Translations under genes and position numbers: made by a program
Assembly (NCBI GenBank): GCA_945862035.1
Contig: CAMAXB010000029.1
Location: forward strand, 1-16,985
Direction of reading: 5' to 3'
Length of the DNA stretch: 16,985 nt
Source of the DNA: Opitutus sp. GAS368
Lineage (GTDB): Bacteria; Verrucomicrobiota; Verrucomicrobiia; Opitutales; Opitutaceae
The notes under the pieces: generated by a model
The model's input: only the letters and a program-made list of their open reading frames with translations
Told to the model about the DNA's origin: nothing
The model's database searches: none
In this document: piece after piece, positions 1 to 5,767 of the stretch
How the letters are laid out: each line of letters starts with the position of its first letter
Position numbering within the stretch: the first letter of the stretch is position 1

Positions 1-1094
1 ATCTCTATTGGTTGAATCGCAACCAGCGGGGCCAGCTCTTCCTCAACGTGCGGGAGAAACCGCGTCCGGTCTTCCGGATCGCGCAGGCGAAAAAACTGGC
101 CGCGGATGATCCTGCGGCCGTGGAGCTCGCGGCCGAGGCGGCCGCCGCCGTCAAGAAGCCCGAGAACGAGAACCGCCGGGGCGATCGTGACCGCGACCGG
201 GATCGCAACCGCGAACGTGACCGTGACCGGCCGGCGCAGGGCGCAGAGGCCAGGCCGGCGGCCCCGGCTGATGCTGCGCCGGGTGCGCCGCCCGAGCCTT
301 TGCCGGCTGGCGAGGGGCTGCTCGACAAGATTCGTCCGCACATGCGCCGCAACCGTCGCGGTCCGGGCTTCTCCGGTTCCACCGGTTATCTCGCCAAGGC
401 CCTGAAGCAGCCGGAGGCCGATCTCGTGGCCGCGCTGGCGGCGATCGGTCTGGTCGCAGCCGAGCAGGCGAATGCGAAGCCTGAACCCGTCGAGATTGGC
501 GGCAATGTGTATTGGCTGAATAAGGACGGCCGCGGTGGCATTTGGATCAATGGTCACGAAAAGCGCCACGGCGCCGGCCCTGAGGGCTCGGCGGCTGAGG
601 GTGGCGAGGCCGATCCCGCGCCCGCTGCTTCAGGCGAGGCCGCGCCGGCTCCGCCGGCCGACGCTTCCGCTGCGGGGACAATGTCTGCAGAAGCTCCAGC
701 CGAGCCGTCGGCCGCTCCTGCGCCCGCCGTGGAAACGTCCGCGCCGGCCCCGGTCGCATCCCCAGCCCCGTTGGAAGTGCCCTCCGGCCCGCTGGTAGCG
801 GTCCGAGCGTTGCTCACGCCGGCCAAACGCGGCAGCGGCTTTTCGGCTGAACTTGGCGCGCTGGCCACGGCGCTCAATCAACCGGCGGAGGCGCTGCAAG
901 CGACGCTCGTCGCCGCAGGATTTGCGATTCCCGCGGACGCCGAAGACAAGCCCGTGTATGTCGACCTCGGCGAGGAGGGCCTCTGGATCAGCCGCAACGC
1001 AAAAGAAGGCACCCTTTGGCTCAACGCCAAACCCAAGCCCGCCCGCAAGGGTCGCGGCATCAGTGGCGGCACCCGGAAGAAGTCCGCCGGCTGA
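1..1094 (+). CDS. Repeated-domain protein of unknown function, 5' end missing
   Basis: The reading frame is open from the first base, so the gene starts outside the window; the TTG at 12 is probably not the start, because the codons before it (Leu-Tyr-Trp) continue a repeat motif. Numbering from that TTG, two copies of a domain of about 80 residues lie at 103-184 and 261-340. Each has a helical part with GFS...G.LA.AL.QP...L.A.L...G and then a strand-rich part resembling YWLNKDGRGGIWIN. The C-terminal end of a third copy is at the window start. The shape is like a winged helix, which is inference. Linkers are Ala/Pro-rich; one carries eight Asp/Asn/Glu-Arg dipeptides (57-72 or so). The tail is strongly basic (KPKPARKGR, then RKK), which could suit nucleic-acid binding. 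I do not recognise a named family. Confidence 0.75.
   Translation, partial: LYWLNRNQRGQLFLNVREKPRPVFRIAQAKKLAADDPAAVELAAEAAAAVKKPENENRRGDRDRDRDRNRERDRDRPAQGAEARPAAPADAAPGAPPEPLPAGEGLLDKIRPHMRRNRRGPGFSGSTGYLAKALKQPEADLVAALAAIGLVAAEQANAKPEPVEIGGNVYWLNKDGRGGIWINGHEKRHGAGPEGSAAEGGEADPAPAASGEAAPAPPADASAAGTMSAEAPAEPSAAPAPAVETSAPAPVASPAPLEVPSGPLVAVRALLTPAKRGSGFSAELGALATALNQPAEALQATLVAAGFAIPADAEDKPVYVDLGEEGLWISRNAKEGTLWLNAKPKPARKGRGISGGTRKKSAG
183..230 (+). repeat. 6-bp periodic tract coding for alternating acidic-Arg dipeptides
   Basis: Eight consecutive in-frame hexamers of the form GAY/AAC/GAA followed by CGN give DRDRDRDRNRERDRDR in the linker of the left-edge protein. Synonymous positions vary (CGT, CGC, CGG), so the copies are not fresh duplications and selection on the peptide is plausible. 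Similar mixed-charge tracts in other proteins are usually disordered linkers. Confidence 0.8.
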
Positions 1095-1122
1095 TCGTCC
1101 CGATCGTGGCTCCGGTCAGAAC

Positions 1123-1150
1123 AAAGGCACCCGCACCCGGGTGCCTTTTT
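1123..1150 (+). terminator. Intrinsic terminator after the repeated-domain gene
   Basis: The arms GGCACCC (1126-1132) and GGGTGCC (1139-1145) form a perfect 7-bp stem with a 6-nt loop. It is extended by AAA (1123-1125) pairing with the first T's of a TTTTT run (1146-1150). It lies 28 bp after the stop codon and is a textbook Rho-independent terminator for the + strand. The A run on the left arm may let it work weakly in reverse. Confidence 0.9.
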
Positions 1151-1243
1151 GCTTCCGAGTGCTGACAATCCAGTCCGCGGGGCGGCTGCTTCGCTGGAAT
1201 CGTCACCGGCTGTTTACGTCCCGAGCATGAAAATCGCTGTTCC

Positions 1244-1261
1244 GAGCGGACGATTCCGCTC
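1244..1261 (+). promoter_or_regulatory. Small hairpin in the pyridoxal kinase leader
   Basis: GAGCGGA (1244-1250) and TCCGCTC (1255-1261) form a perfect 7-bp stem with a CGAT loop, ending 16 bases before the pyridoxal kinase ATG. No U tract follows, so it is not a terminator. It could affect translation initiation or be chance; I do not recognise a known riboswitch here. Confidence 0.35.
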
Positions 1262-1277
1262 AAACTGACGATCGGCC

Positions 1278-2126
1278 ATGAATCTCCTCTCGATCCAGTC
1301 CCACGTCGCGTTCGGGCATGTGGGCAATGCCTCCGCCGTGTTTCCGATGCAGCGCCTCGGCGTGGAAGTGTGGCCGATTCATACGGTGCAGTTTTCGAAT
1401 CATACCGGCTATGGCGCCTGGAAGGGCCGGGTGTTTGACGGGCCGACGATCACCGAACTGGTCGACGGCATTGCGGATCGGGGCGTGCTGCCGCGCTGTG
1501 ACGGCGTGCTGTCGGGCTATCAGGGGTCGGCGGAAATTGGCGGAGCGATCCTCGCCGCCGTCGCGCGGACCAAGGCGGCCAATCCGGCGGCGCTTTACTG
1601 CTGTGACCCGGTGATCGGCGACGTGGGCCGCGGAGTTTTTGTGCGTCCGGGCATCCCGGAGTTCATGAAGGCCGAGGTGGTCCCCCGGGCGGACATTGTG
1701 ACGCCGAATCACTTTGAACTCGATTACCTGGCGGGAACGGAAGTGCGAACCCTGCCGGAGATGAAGGCCGCGATCACGGCGATTCAGGCGCTGGGGCCCC
1801 GCGTGGTGGTGGTCACGTCCGCGCACACCGCGGACACGCCGGTGGACGCGATCGACCTGATCGCCGGCGACGGCGGGCGGTTCTGGCGCGTCCGCACCCC
1901 AAAATTGGGCGTCAGCGTGAACGGCGCAGGCGACTGCATCGCGGCCTTGTTTTTCGTGCATTATCTTCGCAGCCGCGCGGCGGGTGAGGCCCTGGGCCGG
2001 GCGGCGGCTTCCACCTATGGCCTGCTCAAGCGCACGGCGGAGGCGAATTCGCGCGAGATTCTGCTGGTTGAGGCCCAGGAGGAATTCGTGAAGCCGACGA
2101 CGACGTTCGCCGTCGAAGCGGTCTAA
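1278..2126 (+). CDS. pdxY: Pyridoxal kinase
   Basis: This cytosolic ribokinase-fold enzyme phosphorylates pyridoxal (and usually related B6 vitamers) with ATP to give pyridoxal 5'-phosphate in the salvage pathway. At 282 residues it matches the PdxY/PdxK family length (E. coli PdxY is 287). Visible motifs are the N-terminal SHV.FGHVGNASAVFPMQRLG (8-28), the DPVIGD.GRGV segment starting at Asp110, TPNHFEL at 142-148, and the phosphate/catalytic NGAGD at 215-219 with Asp219 as the probable base. The ATG start puts the first strand (NLLSIQSHV) where the family has it; there is no Shine-Dalgarno motif upstream. It is a single-gene unit, separated from its left neighbour by a terminator and from mdh by a repeat region. 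pdxY rather than pdxK is chosen from length and motif style and is not certain. Confidence 0.93.
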   Translation: MNLLSIQSHVAFGHVGNASAVFPMQRLGVEVWPIHTVQFSNHTGYGAWKGRVFDGPTITELVDGIADRGVLPRCDGVLSGYQGSAEIGGAILAAVARTKAANPAALYCCDPVIGDVGRGVFVRPGIPEFMKAEVVPRADIVTPNHFELDYLAGTEVRTLPEMKAAITAIQALGPRVVVVTSAHTADTPVDAIDLIAGDGGRFWRVRTPKLGVSVNGAGDCIAALFFVHYLRSRAAGEALGRAAASTYGLLKRTAEANSREILLVEAQEEFVKPTTTFAVEAV

Positions 2127-2130
2127 AAAT

Positions 2131-2160
2131 AACCACGAATGGACACGAATTCACACGAAA
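2131..2160. repeat. Degenerate 10-bp periodic repeat, copy 1
   Basis: Three tandem decamers (AACCACGAAT, GGACACGAAT, TCACACGAAA) share the core NNMCACGAAW. They lie just after the pyridoxal kinase stop and resemble the better-kept repeat at 2189-2266, in which GAAT is replaced by GGAT. From memory, this style of intergenic repeat recurs in some Verrucomicrobiota and Planctomycetota genomes; copy number in this genome cannot be seen here. Confidence 0.7.
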
Positions 2161-2188
2161 GGATTCGATCCACTCAAGCGCAGATTTA

Positions 2189-2266
2189 TTAACCACGGAT
2201 GAACACGGATAGACACGGATTCAAACCATCGGATTCTGGATCCGATCCGTGTGCATCCGTGGTTAA
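2189..2266. repeat. Palindromic intergenic repeat with 10-bp periodicity
   Basis: The left arm 2189-2210 (TTAACCACGGATGAACACGG plus AT) and right arm 2245-2266 are reverse complements over 22 bp with one mismatch. A third decamer of the same kind (AGACACGGAT) follows the left arm. The 34-nt interior contains short GGAT/ATCC inversions. It sits between the convergent pyridoxal kinase and mdh genes. It looks like a dispersed, non-coding repeat of REP/MITE size with no ORF; whether it is mobile is unknown. Confidence 0.8.
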
Positions 2267-2306
2267 TCTATCTGGTGCCTTGTTGGTCGCCTGGCCGGAA
2301 ACGCAA

Positions 2307-2335
2307 CGAGGCGGTCCCGGAGCGGGACCGCCTCG
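2307..2335 (-). terminator. Terminator hairpin after malate dehydrogenase
   Basis: CGAGGCGGTCCCG (2307-2319) and CGGGACCGCCTCG (2323-2335) form a perfect 13-bp stem with a 3-nt loop, 33 bp beyond the mdh stop. On the - strand it is followed by TTGCGTTT, a weak U-rich stretch, whereas on the + strand no U-rich stretch follows. It is therefore assigned to mdh. Confidence 0.75.
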
Positions 2336-2367
2336 TGTCAGGTGAGATCGTGTGATCTCGTTTGTGC

Positions 2368-3348
2368 TCAGAGCAGGTCGACGACCGCGGCGCGTTCCTC
2401 GACGAGTTCCTTGTTGGTTGCAGCGATCTTGGACTTGGCGAAGTCGTCCATGGCGTAGGAGGGGATGACCTCATAGCTGCCGGGCGTCGTGGTGCGGACG
2501 GGCATGCCGGCCCAGACATTCGCATCGAAGCCGTAGTGGCCATGCGATTTGACCGCGATTGAGTGAATCGCGCCTGGGGTGACGAGGCTGCGCACGTGAT
2601 CGACGAGGGCGTTGGCGGCGGAGGCGGCCGAGGAGGCGCCGCGGGCGGCGATGATGGCGGCGCCGCGCTTGCCGACGGTCTCGCAGAACGGCCCCTGCAG
2701 CCAAGCGCTGTCATTGATGACGGTGGTGGCGGGCTGGCCATTGATGGTGGCGTGGGCAAACGCCGGGAACATGGTCGGGCTGTGATTGCCGTAGATGAAG
2801 ATGTCCTTCACTGCGGTGAGATCGACGCCGGCCTTGAGGGCAAGTTGGCTCTGGGCGCGGTTCTGGTCGAGCCGCACCATGGCGGTGAAGCGATCGGCCG
2901 GGAGGCGCTTGGCCTGGCTGGCGGCGATCATGCAGTTCGTGTTGGCGGGATTGCCCACGACCGCGACGCGCGCATCGGCGGCGGCCACGGCGTCGATGAT
3001 CTGGCCCTGGCCGATGAAGATCCTGCCGTTGTCCTTGAGCAGATCGGCGCGCTCCATGCCGGGTCCGCGGGGCTTGGCGCCGACGAGGAGGCACCAGTTG
3101 GCATCCTTGAAGCCGACGGTAGGATCGGAGGTCTGGACGACTCCCTTGAGCAGCGGGAAGGCGCAGTCATCAAGCTCCATCGCGACGCCCTCGAGGGCCT
3201 TGAGGGCCTTCTCGACGGGGGCTTCGATCAGCTGGAGGATGACCGGCTGGTCGGGACCGAACATCGCGCCGGAGGCGATGCGAAAGAGGAGGGCGTAACC
3301 GATTTGACCGGCTGCACCCGTAACAGCGACGCGGATGGGGGTTTTCAT
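2368..3348 (-). CDS. mdh: Malate dehydrogenase (cytosolic-type, NAD-dependent)
   Basis: The enzyme interconverts malate and oxaloacetate with NAD(H) in the TCA cycle. The ATG at 3348 gives 326 residues, typical of the group that includes eukaryotic cytosolic MDH and many bacterial MDHs. The frame stays open upstream to 3441 but that extension has no family resemblance. Visible are the dinucleotide loop GAAGQIG (11-17), substrate-binding R94 and R100 in RGPGMER, GNPANTN (132-138), LDQNRA with Asp161 and Arg164, and the catalytic His189 in GNHS. All active-site residues are present. It lies 115 bp downstream of DAHP synthase on the same strand, so cotranscription is possible, though a hairpin lies between them. 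No Shine-Dalgarno motif precedes the start. Confidence 0.95.
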   Translation of the reverse strand: MKTPIRVAVTGAAGQIGYALLFRIASGAMFGPDQPVILQLIEAPVEKALKALEGVAMELDDCAFPLLKGVVQTSDPTVGFKDANWCLLVGAKPRGPGMERADLLKDNGRIFIGQGQIIDAVAAADARVAVVGNPANTNCMIAASQAKRLPADRFTAMVRLDQNRAQSQLALKAGVDLTAVKDIFIYGNHSPTMFPAFAHATINGQPATTVINDSAWLQGPFCETVGKRGAAIIAARGASSAASAANALVDHVRSLVTPGAIHSIAVKSHGHYGFDANVWAGMPVRTTTPGSYEVIPSYAMDDFAKSKIAATNKELVEERAAVVDLL

Positions 3349-3421
3349 AGTGGTGAGGAGAGTTAGAACCGGGGGCGTGCGAAGTGCACGGCGGAAACGC
3401 AGGGAGTGGAAAGACGAAGCA

Positions 3422-3441
3422 GTGCGTGGGGCCCCGCGCAC
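3422..3441 (-). terminator. Possible weak hairpin between DAHP synthase and mdh
   Basis: A 20-base near-palindrome (GTGCGTGGGGCCCCGCGCAC) lies 22 bp after the DAHP synthase stop. Read on the - strand, it is followed by TGCTTCGTCTTTCC, which is only partly U-rich. It could be a partial terminator that reduces read-through into mdh, or a chance GC-rich dyad. Confidence 0.35.
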
Positions 3442-3463
3442 GAACGCTCATGCCGATGCCGGT

Positions 3464-4534
3464 TCAGGCGTGGGCCGGAGTGGCGAAGCGCGGGGCGAGG
3501 GCGGCGTGGATGTCGCGGACCAGCTTTTCGGTCGCCGCCCAGTCGATGCAGCCGTCGGTGATGCTCACGCCGTAGACGAGTTTGTCCTTTGCTTGGGGGA
3601 AGGGCTGGTTGCCGGCGCCGAGATTGCTCTCGACCATGGCGCCCATGATCGAGGTGTTTCCGGCCGTGATCTGCGCGAGCAGGGCCTGTACGACCTCGGG
3701 CTGGCGCTCGGGCTGCTTGAGGGAATTGTCGTGCGAGGCATCGACCAGGATCGACTTGGGCAGGCCGGCCTTGGCCAGGATGGCCTCGGTCCGGGCGATG
3801 TGCTCCGGGGCAAAGTTGGGACCGGCGCTGCCGCCGCGGAGGACGAGGTGACAGTTCGGGTTGCCGCGCGTGACCACGGCCGAGGCCGCGCCCTCGAGAT
3901 TGATGCCGAGAAAAGTCTGGGGCTGGGAGGCGGCCTTGACCGCATTGATCGCAGTCTGGATGGAGCCATCCGTGCCGTTCTTAAAGCCCAGCGGCATCGA
4001 GAGGCCCGAGGCCATCTGGCGATGCGTCTGGGATTCCGTCGTGCGGGCGCCGATGGCGCCCCAGCACACCAGGTCGGCGACATACTGTGGCGTGATCGGA
4101 TCGAGGAACTCGGTGGCCGTCGGCAGGCCGAGATCCAGCACGGCACGGAGGAACTCGCGGCCCATGCGCAGTCCGGTCGCGATGTCATTCGTGCCGTCGA
4201 GGTGAGGATCCATGACCAGCCCCTTCCAGCCAACCGTGGTGCGCGGCTTCTCGAAGTAGACGCGCATGACGATCATCACCCGGTCGGATACCTCGCTGGC
4301 GAGGGCGGCGAGCCGCCGGGCGTACTCGCGACCCGCCTGGGGGTCGTGAATCGAGCAGGGCCCGATGATCAGCAGAAAACGGCGGTCGTCCGTAAAGATC
4401 AGCCGGTGAATATTCTCGCGGGATTGGGCAATGAAGGCCGCCTGGTCTTCGCTCTTCGGCAGCTCCGCCAGCAGCGCGGCCGGGGAGGGCAGGGCACGAG
4501 TTTCGACCACATTCAGATCAGACGTCCGTTGCAT
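3464..4534 (-). CDS. aroF: 3-deoxy-7-phosphoheptulonate (DAHP) synthase, class I
   Basis: It condenses phosphoenolpyruvate and erythrose 4-phosphate, the first step of aromatic amino acid synthesis. I chose the ATG at 4534 (356 residues) because the N-terminus then aligns with the E. coli isozymes, which are 350-356 residues; a TTG at 4573 would add 13 residues. Visible are GPCSIHDP with metal ligand Cys60, RVYFEKPRTTVGWKG (91-105), GARTTESQTHR, GFKNGTDG, LRGG, and the other metal ligands His268, Glu302 and Asp327. Segments such as GLSMP.GFKNGTDGS and YGVS.TD.CI.W read more like AroF (Tyr-sensitive in E. coli) than AroG or AroH, recalled from memory. Effector specificity is not provable here. 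The gene has a long, structured AT-rich leader that suggests regulated expression. Confidence 0.94.
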   Translation of the reverse strand: MQRTSDLNVVETRALPSPAALLAELPKSEDQAAFIAQSRENIHRLIFTDDRRFLLIIGPCSIHDPQAGREYARRLAALASEVSDRVMIVMRVYFEKPRTTVGWKGLVMDPHLDGTNDIATGLRMGREFLRAVLDLGLPTATEFLDPITPQYVADLVCWGAIGARTTESQTHRQMASGLSMPLGFKNGTDGSIQTAINAVKAASQPQTFLGINLEGAASAVVTRGNPNCHLVLRGGSAGPNFAPEHIARTEAILAKAGLPKSILVDASHDNSLKQPERQPEVVQALLAQITAGNTSIMGAMVESNLGAGNQPFPQAKDKLVYGVSITDGCIDWAATEKLVRDIHAALAPRFATPAHA

Positions 4535-4666
4535 GAACTGCCCAAACTGGGCCAAGTCATCCCGGGCCGGCAAGCCTGCGTACAGCGGTGACCTGCTTGT
4601 GGTCGCTGGCGATGAGAGGGACTCTGCGTTCCCCGAGCTTGCGTCGCCGGTCCTGAAAAATAAGTG

Positions 4667-4696
4667 GCCCGGTCGTGTACCCCTACACGACCGGGC
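4667..4696 (-). terminator. Strong hairpin in the DAHP synthase leader, possible attenuator
   Basis: GCCCGGTCGTGTA (4667-4679) and TACACGACCGGGC (4684-4696) form a perfect 13-bp stem with a 4-nt loop. Read on the - strand it is followed by CACTTATTTTTCAGG, so it could end transcription 130 bp before the DAHP synthase ATG. Read on the + strand it is followed by ATTTGCTTTCTTAG, so it may also act in that direction. Its place between the gene and its likely promoter suggests an attenuator or a barrier to antisense transcription. Confidence 0.6.
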
Positions 4697-4721
4697 ATTT
4701 GCTTTCTTAGTTACCCCAAAA

Positions 4722-4738
4722 CTCCCGCTAAGCGGGAG
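4722..4738 (-). terminator. GC-rich hairpin with T run at the end of the leader ORF
   Basis: CTCCCGC and GCGGGAG (4722-4728, 4732-4738) form a 7-bp stem with a 3-nt loop. On the - strand it is followed at once by TTTTGGGG. The stop codon of the possible leader ORF (TAG, 4730-4728) falls in the loop, so a ribosome finishing the ORF would open the hairpin. This is terminator-like but with only four T's. Confidence 0.5.
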
Positions 4739-4814
4739 GAGTGAGAAATTGATTGGTTAAACAAGTACTCTTCCGCCACCTTTGGTCAACATAAATTTGA
4801 GAGATTTCTCTCAT
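4728..4814 (-). CDS. Possible 28-residue leader peptide upstream of DAHP synthase
   Basis: An ATG at 4814 opens a 28-codon frame ending with TAG at 4728, upstream of and in the same direction as DAHP synthase. The peptide begins MREISQIYVDQRW and contains one Tyr (8), one Trp (13) and one Phe (23) codon. It starts inside a 16-bp palindrome and ends inside a hairpin. Known attenuation leaders usually have runs of the regulating residue; this has single aromatic codons, so the evidence is positional. No Shine-Dalgarno motif is visible, and a frame of this length can arise by chance. No function beyond a possible attenuation role is suggested. Confidence 0.35.
   Translation of the reverse strand: MREISQIYVDQRWRKSTCLTNQFLTPPA
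4798..4813. promoter_or_regulatory. Perfect 16-bp palindrome, candidate operator
   Basis: TGAGAGATTTCTCTCA is perfectly self-complementary and sits in the AT-rich gap between the divergent DAHP synthase and ygfZ genes. The length and symmetry suit a dimeric repressor site. As RNA on the - strand it could form a 6-bp hairpin with an AAAT loop overlapping the leader ORF start. I do not recognise it as a known TyrR or TrpR box. Confidence 0.5.
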
Positions 4815-4852
4815 TTTTATCTTATCTCGTTCTAAATAAACATTTTTATAAA

Positions 4853-5767
4853 TTGATATCGCTCGAAAACAGTTGCGGCTACGCTTGCCTGAGCCCGGCG
4901 GCCTGCCTGAAGGTGACCGGGGACGACGCGCTGAGTTTTCTCCAAGGGCAGCTGACGCAGGAGCTGCGGGCAGACCGGATGGGGGCGGCCCCGTATGCCT
5001 TGTTGTTGAGCCAGAAGGGCAAGGTGGTCGCAGACGCCTTTGTTTTGCGCGTGAGTCCGAAGGAGGTTTGGCTGGTGAGCTACCGGGTTCCGGCGGCGGT
5101 GATTCGTGAGCGTCTCGAGGGCTTCATCATCGCCGACGACGTGGTGATTGATGACCTGACCGAAGCCTATGCCCTGCTCACGCTCATTGGCGACCGGGCG
5201 GGCGACTGGCTCCGCACCCAGGTCGGCTCGCTCCCCGATTCCGGCGCGATGGTCCCGGCGCCCTCGGGCGGATGGGTATTTGGCGGGCGCCGGGGCTGCG
5301 CGGAGAATTGGGAGTGGCTGGCTCCCCGCGTGGCACTCCCGGTCCCTCCGTTGGCCGTGCTCTCGGCAGATGATTTGGAAAAGAGTCGCTTGCAGGCCGG
5401 CATTCCCGCGATCCCGGATGATCTCGGGCCGGCGGATCTGCCGAACGAGGGCGGACTCGAGTCGGTCGCCATTTCTTACACCAAGGGCTGCTATCTGGGG
5501 CAGGAGGTCATGGCCCGGCTCAAGGCCATGGGCCAGGTTCGCCGCCGGCTGACGCGCGTGACTGGTCTTGGTTCGTTCCCTGCGGAGCGCCCGGCAACGC
5601 TGTATCAAAGCGGCAAGCGGGTGGGCGAAGTGCGGACCTGGGTCGCTGACGGTGCGGGTGGCTGGCTTGGACTGGCCATGCTTTCGCTGCTGTCGCTTGA
5701 TGCGAACGCTCCGCTTTCCTTGTCGCCCGCCGGCCCGGGGACAATCACGGTTGTCGGCGAATCATGA
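4853..5767 (+). CDS. ygfZ: YgfZ/GcvT-domain folate-binding protein
   Basis: YgfZ proteins are cytosolic, tetrahydrofolate-binding relatives of GcvT that help maintain certain iron-sulfur enzymes; E. coli YgfZ supports the tRNA methylthiolase MiaB. The protein has 304 residues (E. coli 326). It carries the family signature KGCYLGQE at 211-218 with the conserved Cys213, followed by a short C-terminal barrel-like domain. The N-terminal LKVTGDDALSFLQGQLTQ (19-36) matches the usual GcvT-like opening. The start used is TTG at 4853. No ATG or Shine-Dalgarno motif is nearby, and the frame is open further upstream in AT-rich sequence. The stop overlaps the galK start (ATGA), so the two genes are probably translated together. 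Confidence 0.88.
   Translation: MISLENSCGYACLSPAACLKVTGDDALSFLQGQLTQELRADRMGAAPYALLLSQKGKVVADAFVLRVSPKEVWLVSYRVPAAVIRERLEGFIIADDVVIDDLTEAYALLTLIGDRAGDWLRTQVGSLPDSGAMVPAPSGGWVFGGRRGCAENWEWLAPRVALPVPPLAVLSADDLEKSRLQAGIPAIPDDLGPADLPNEGGLESVAISYTKGCYLGQEVMARLKAMGQVRRRLTRVTGLGSFPAERPATLYQSGKRVGEVRTWVADGAGGWLGLAMLSLLSLDANAPLSLSPAGPGTITVVGES

Larger units (their letters stand above)
4535..4852. promoter_or_regulatory. Divergent regulatory region between DAHP synthase and ygfZ
   Basis: This 318-bp stretch has no large gene. Bases 4535-4660 are GC-rich, without a recognisable signal. Then come the two hairpins and the possible leader ORF. From about 4740 to 4852 the sequence is strongly AT-rich, unlike the rest of the window, and must hold the promoters for both directions. 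I could not pick confident -35/-10 pairs: TAAGAT and TATAAA on the - strand are possible -10 boxes with no convincing partner. Confidence 0.6.

Noticed and set aside
1244..1261. Riboswitch controlling pyridoxal kinase
   Set aside because: Only one short hairpin is visible, without a larger conserved fold; no known PLP riboswitch matches.
2131..2266. CRISPR array
   Set aside because: The repeat units are 10 bp with no spacers and are arranged as tandem and inverted copies; no cas gene is near.
3346..3441. Upstream start at 3441 for malate dehydrogenase
   Set aside because: The 31-residue extension resembles no MDH, and the Rossmann strand begins directly after the ATG at 3348.
4532..4573. 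TTG start at 4573 for DAHP synthase
   Set aside because: It would add 13 residues without family counterpart; the ATG at 4534 aligns with known N-termini.
3335..4591. 418-codon + strand frame opposite DAHP synthase and mdh
   Set aside because: Long antisense frames are common in high-GC DNA; the - strand products have complete conserved motifs, while this frame has none and is rich in Gly/Arg/Asp low-complexity sequence.
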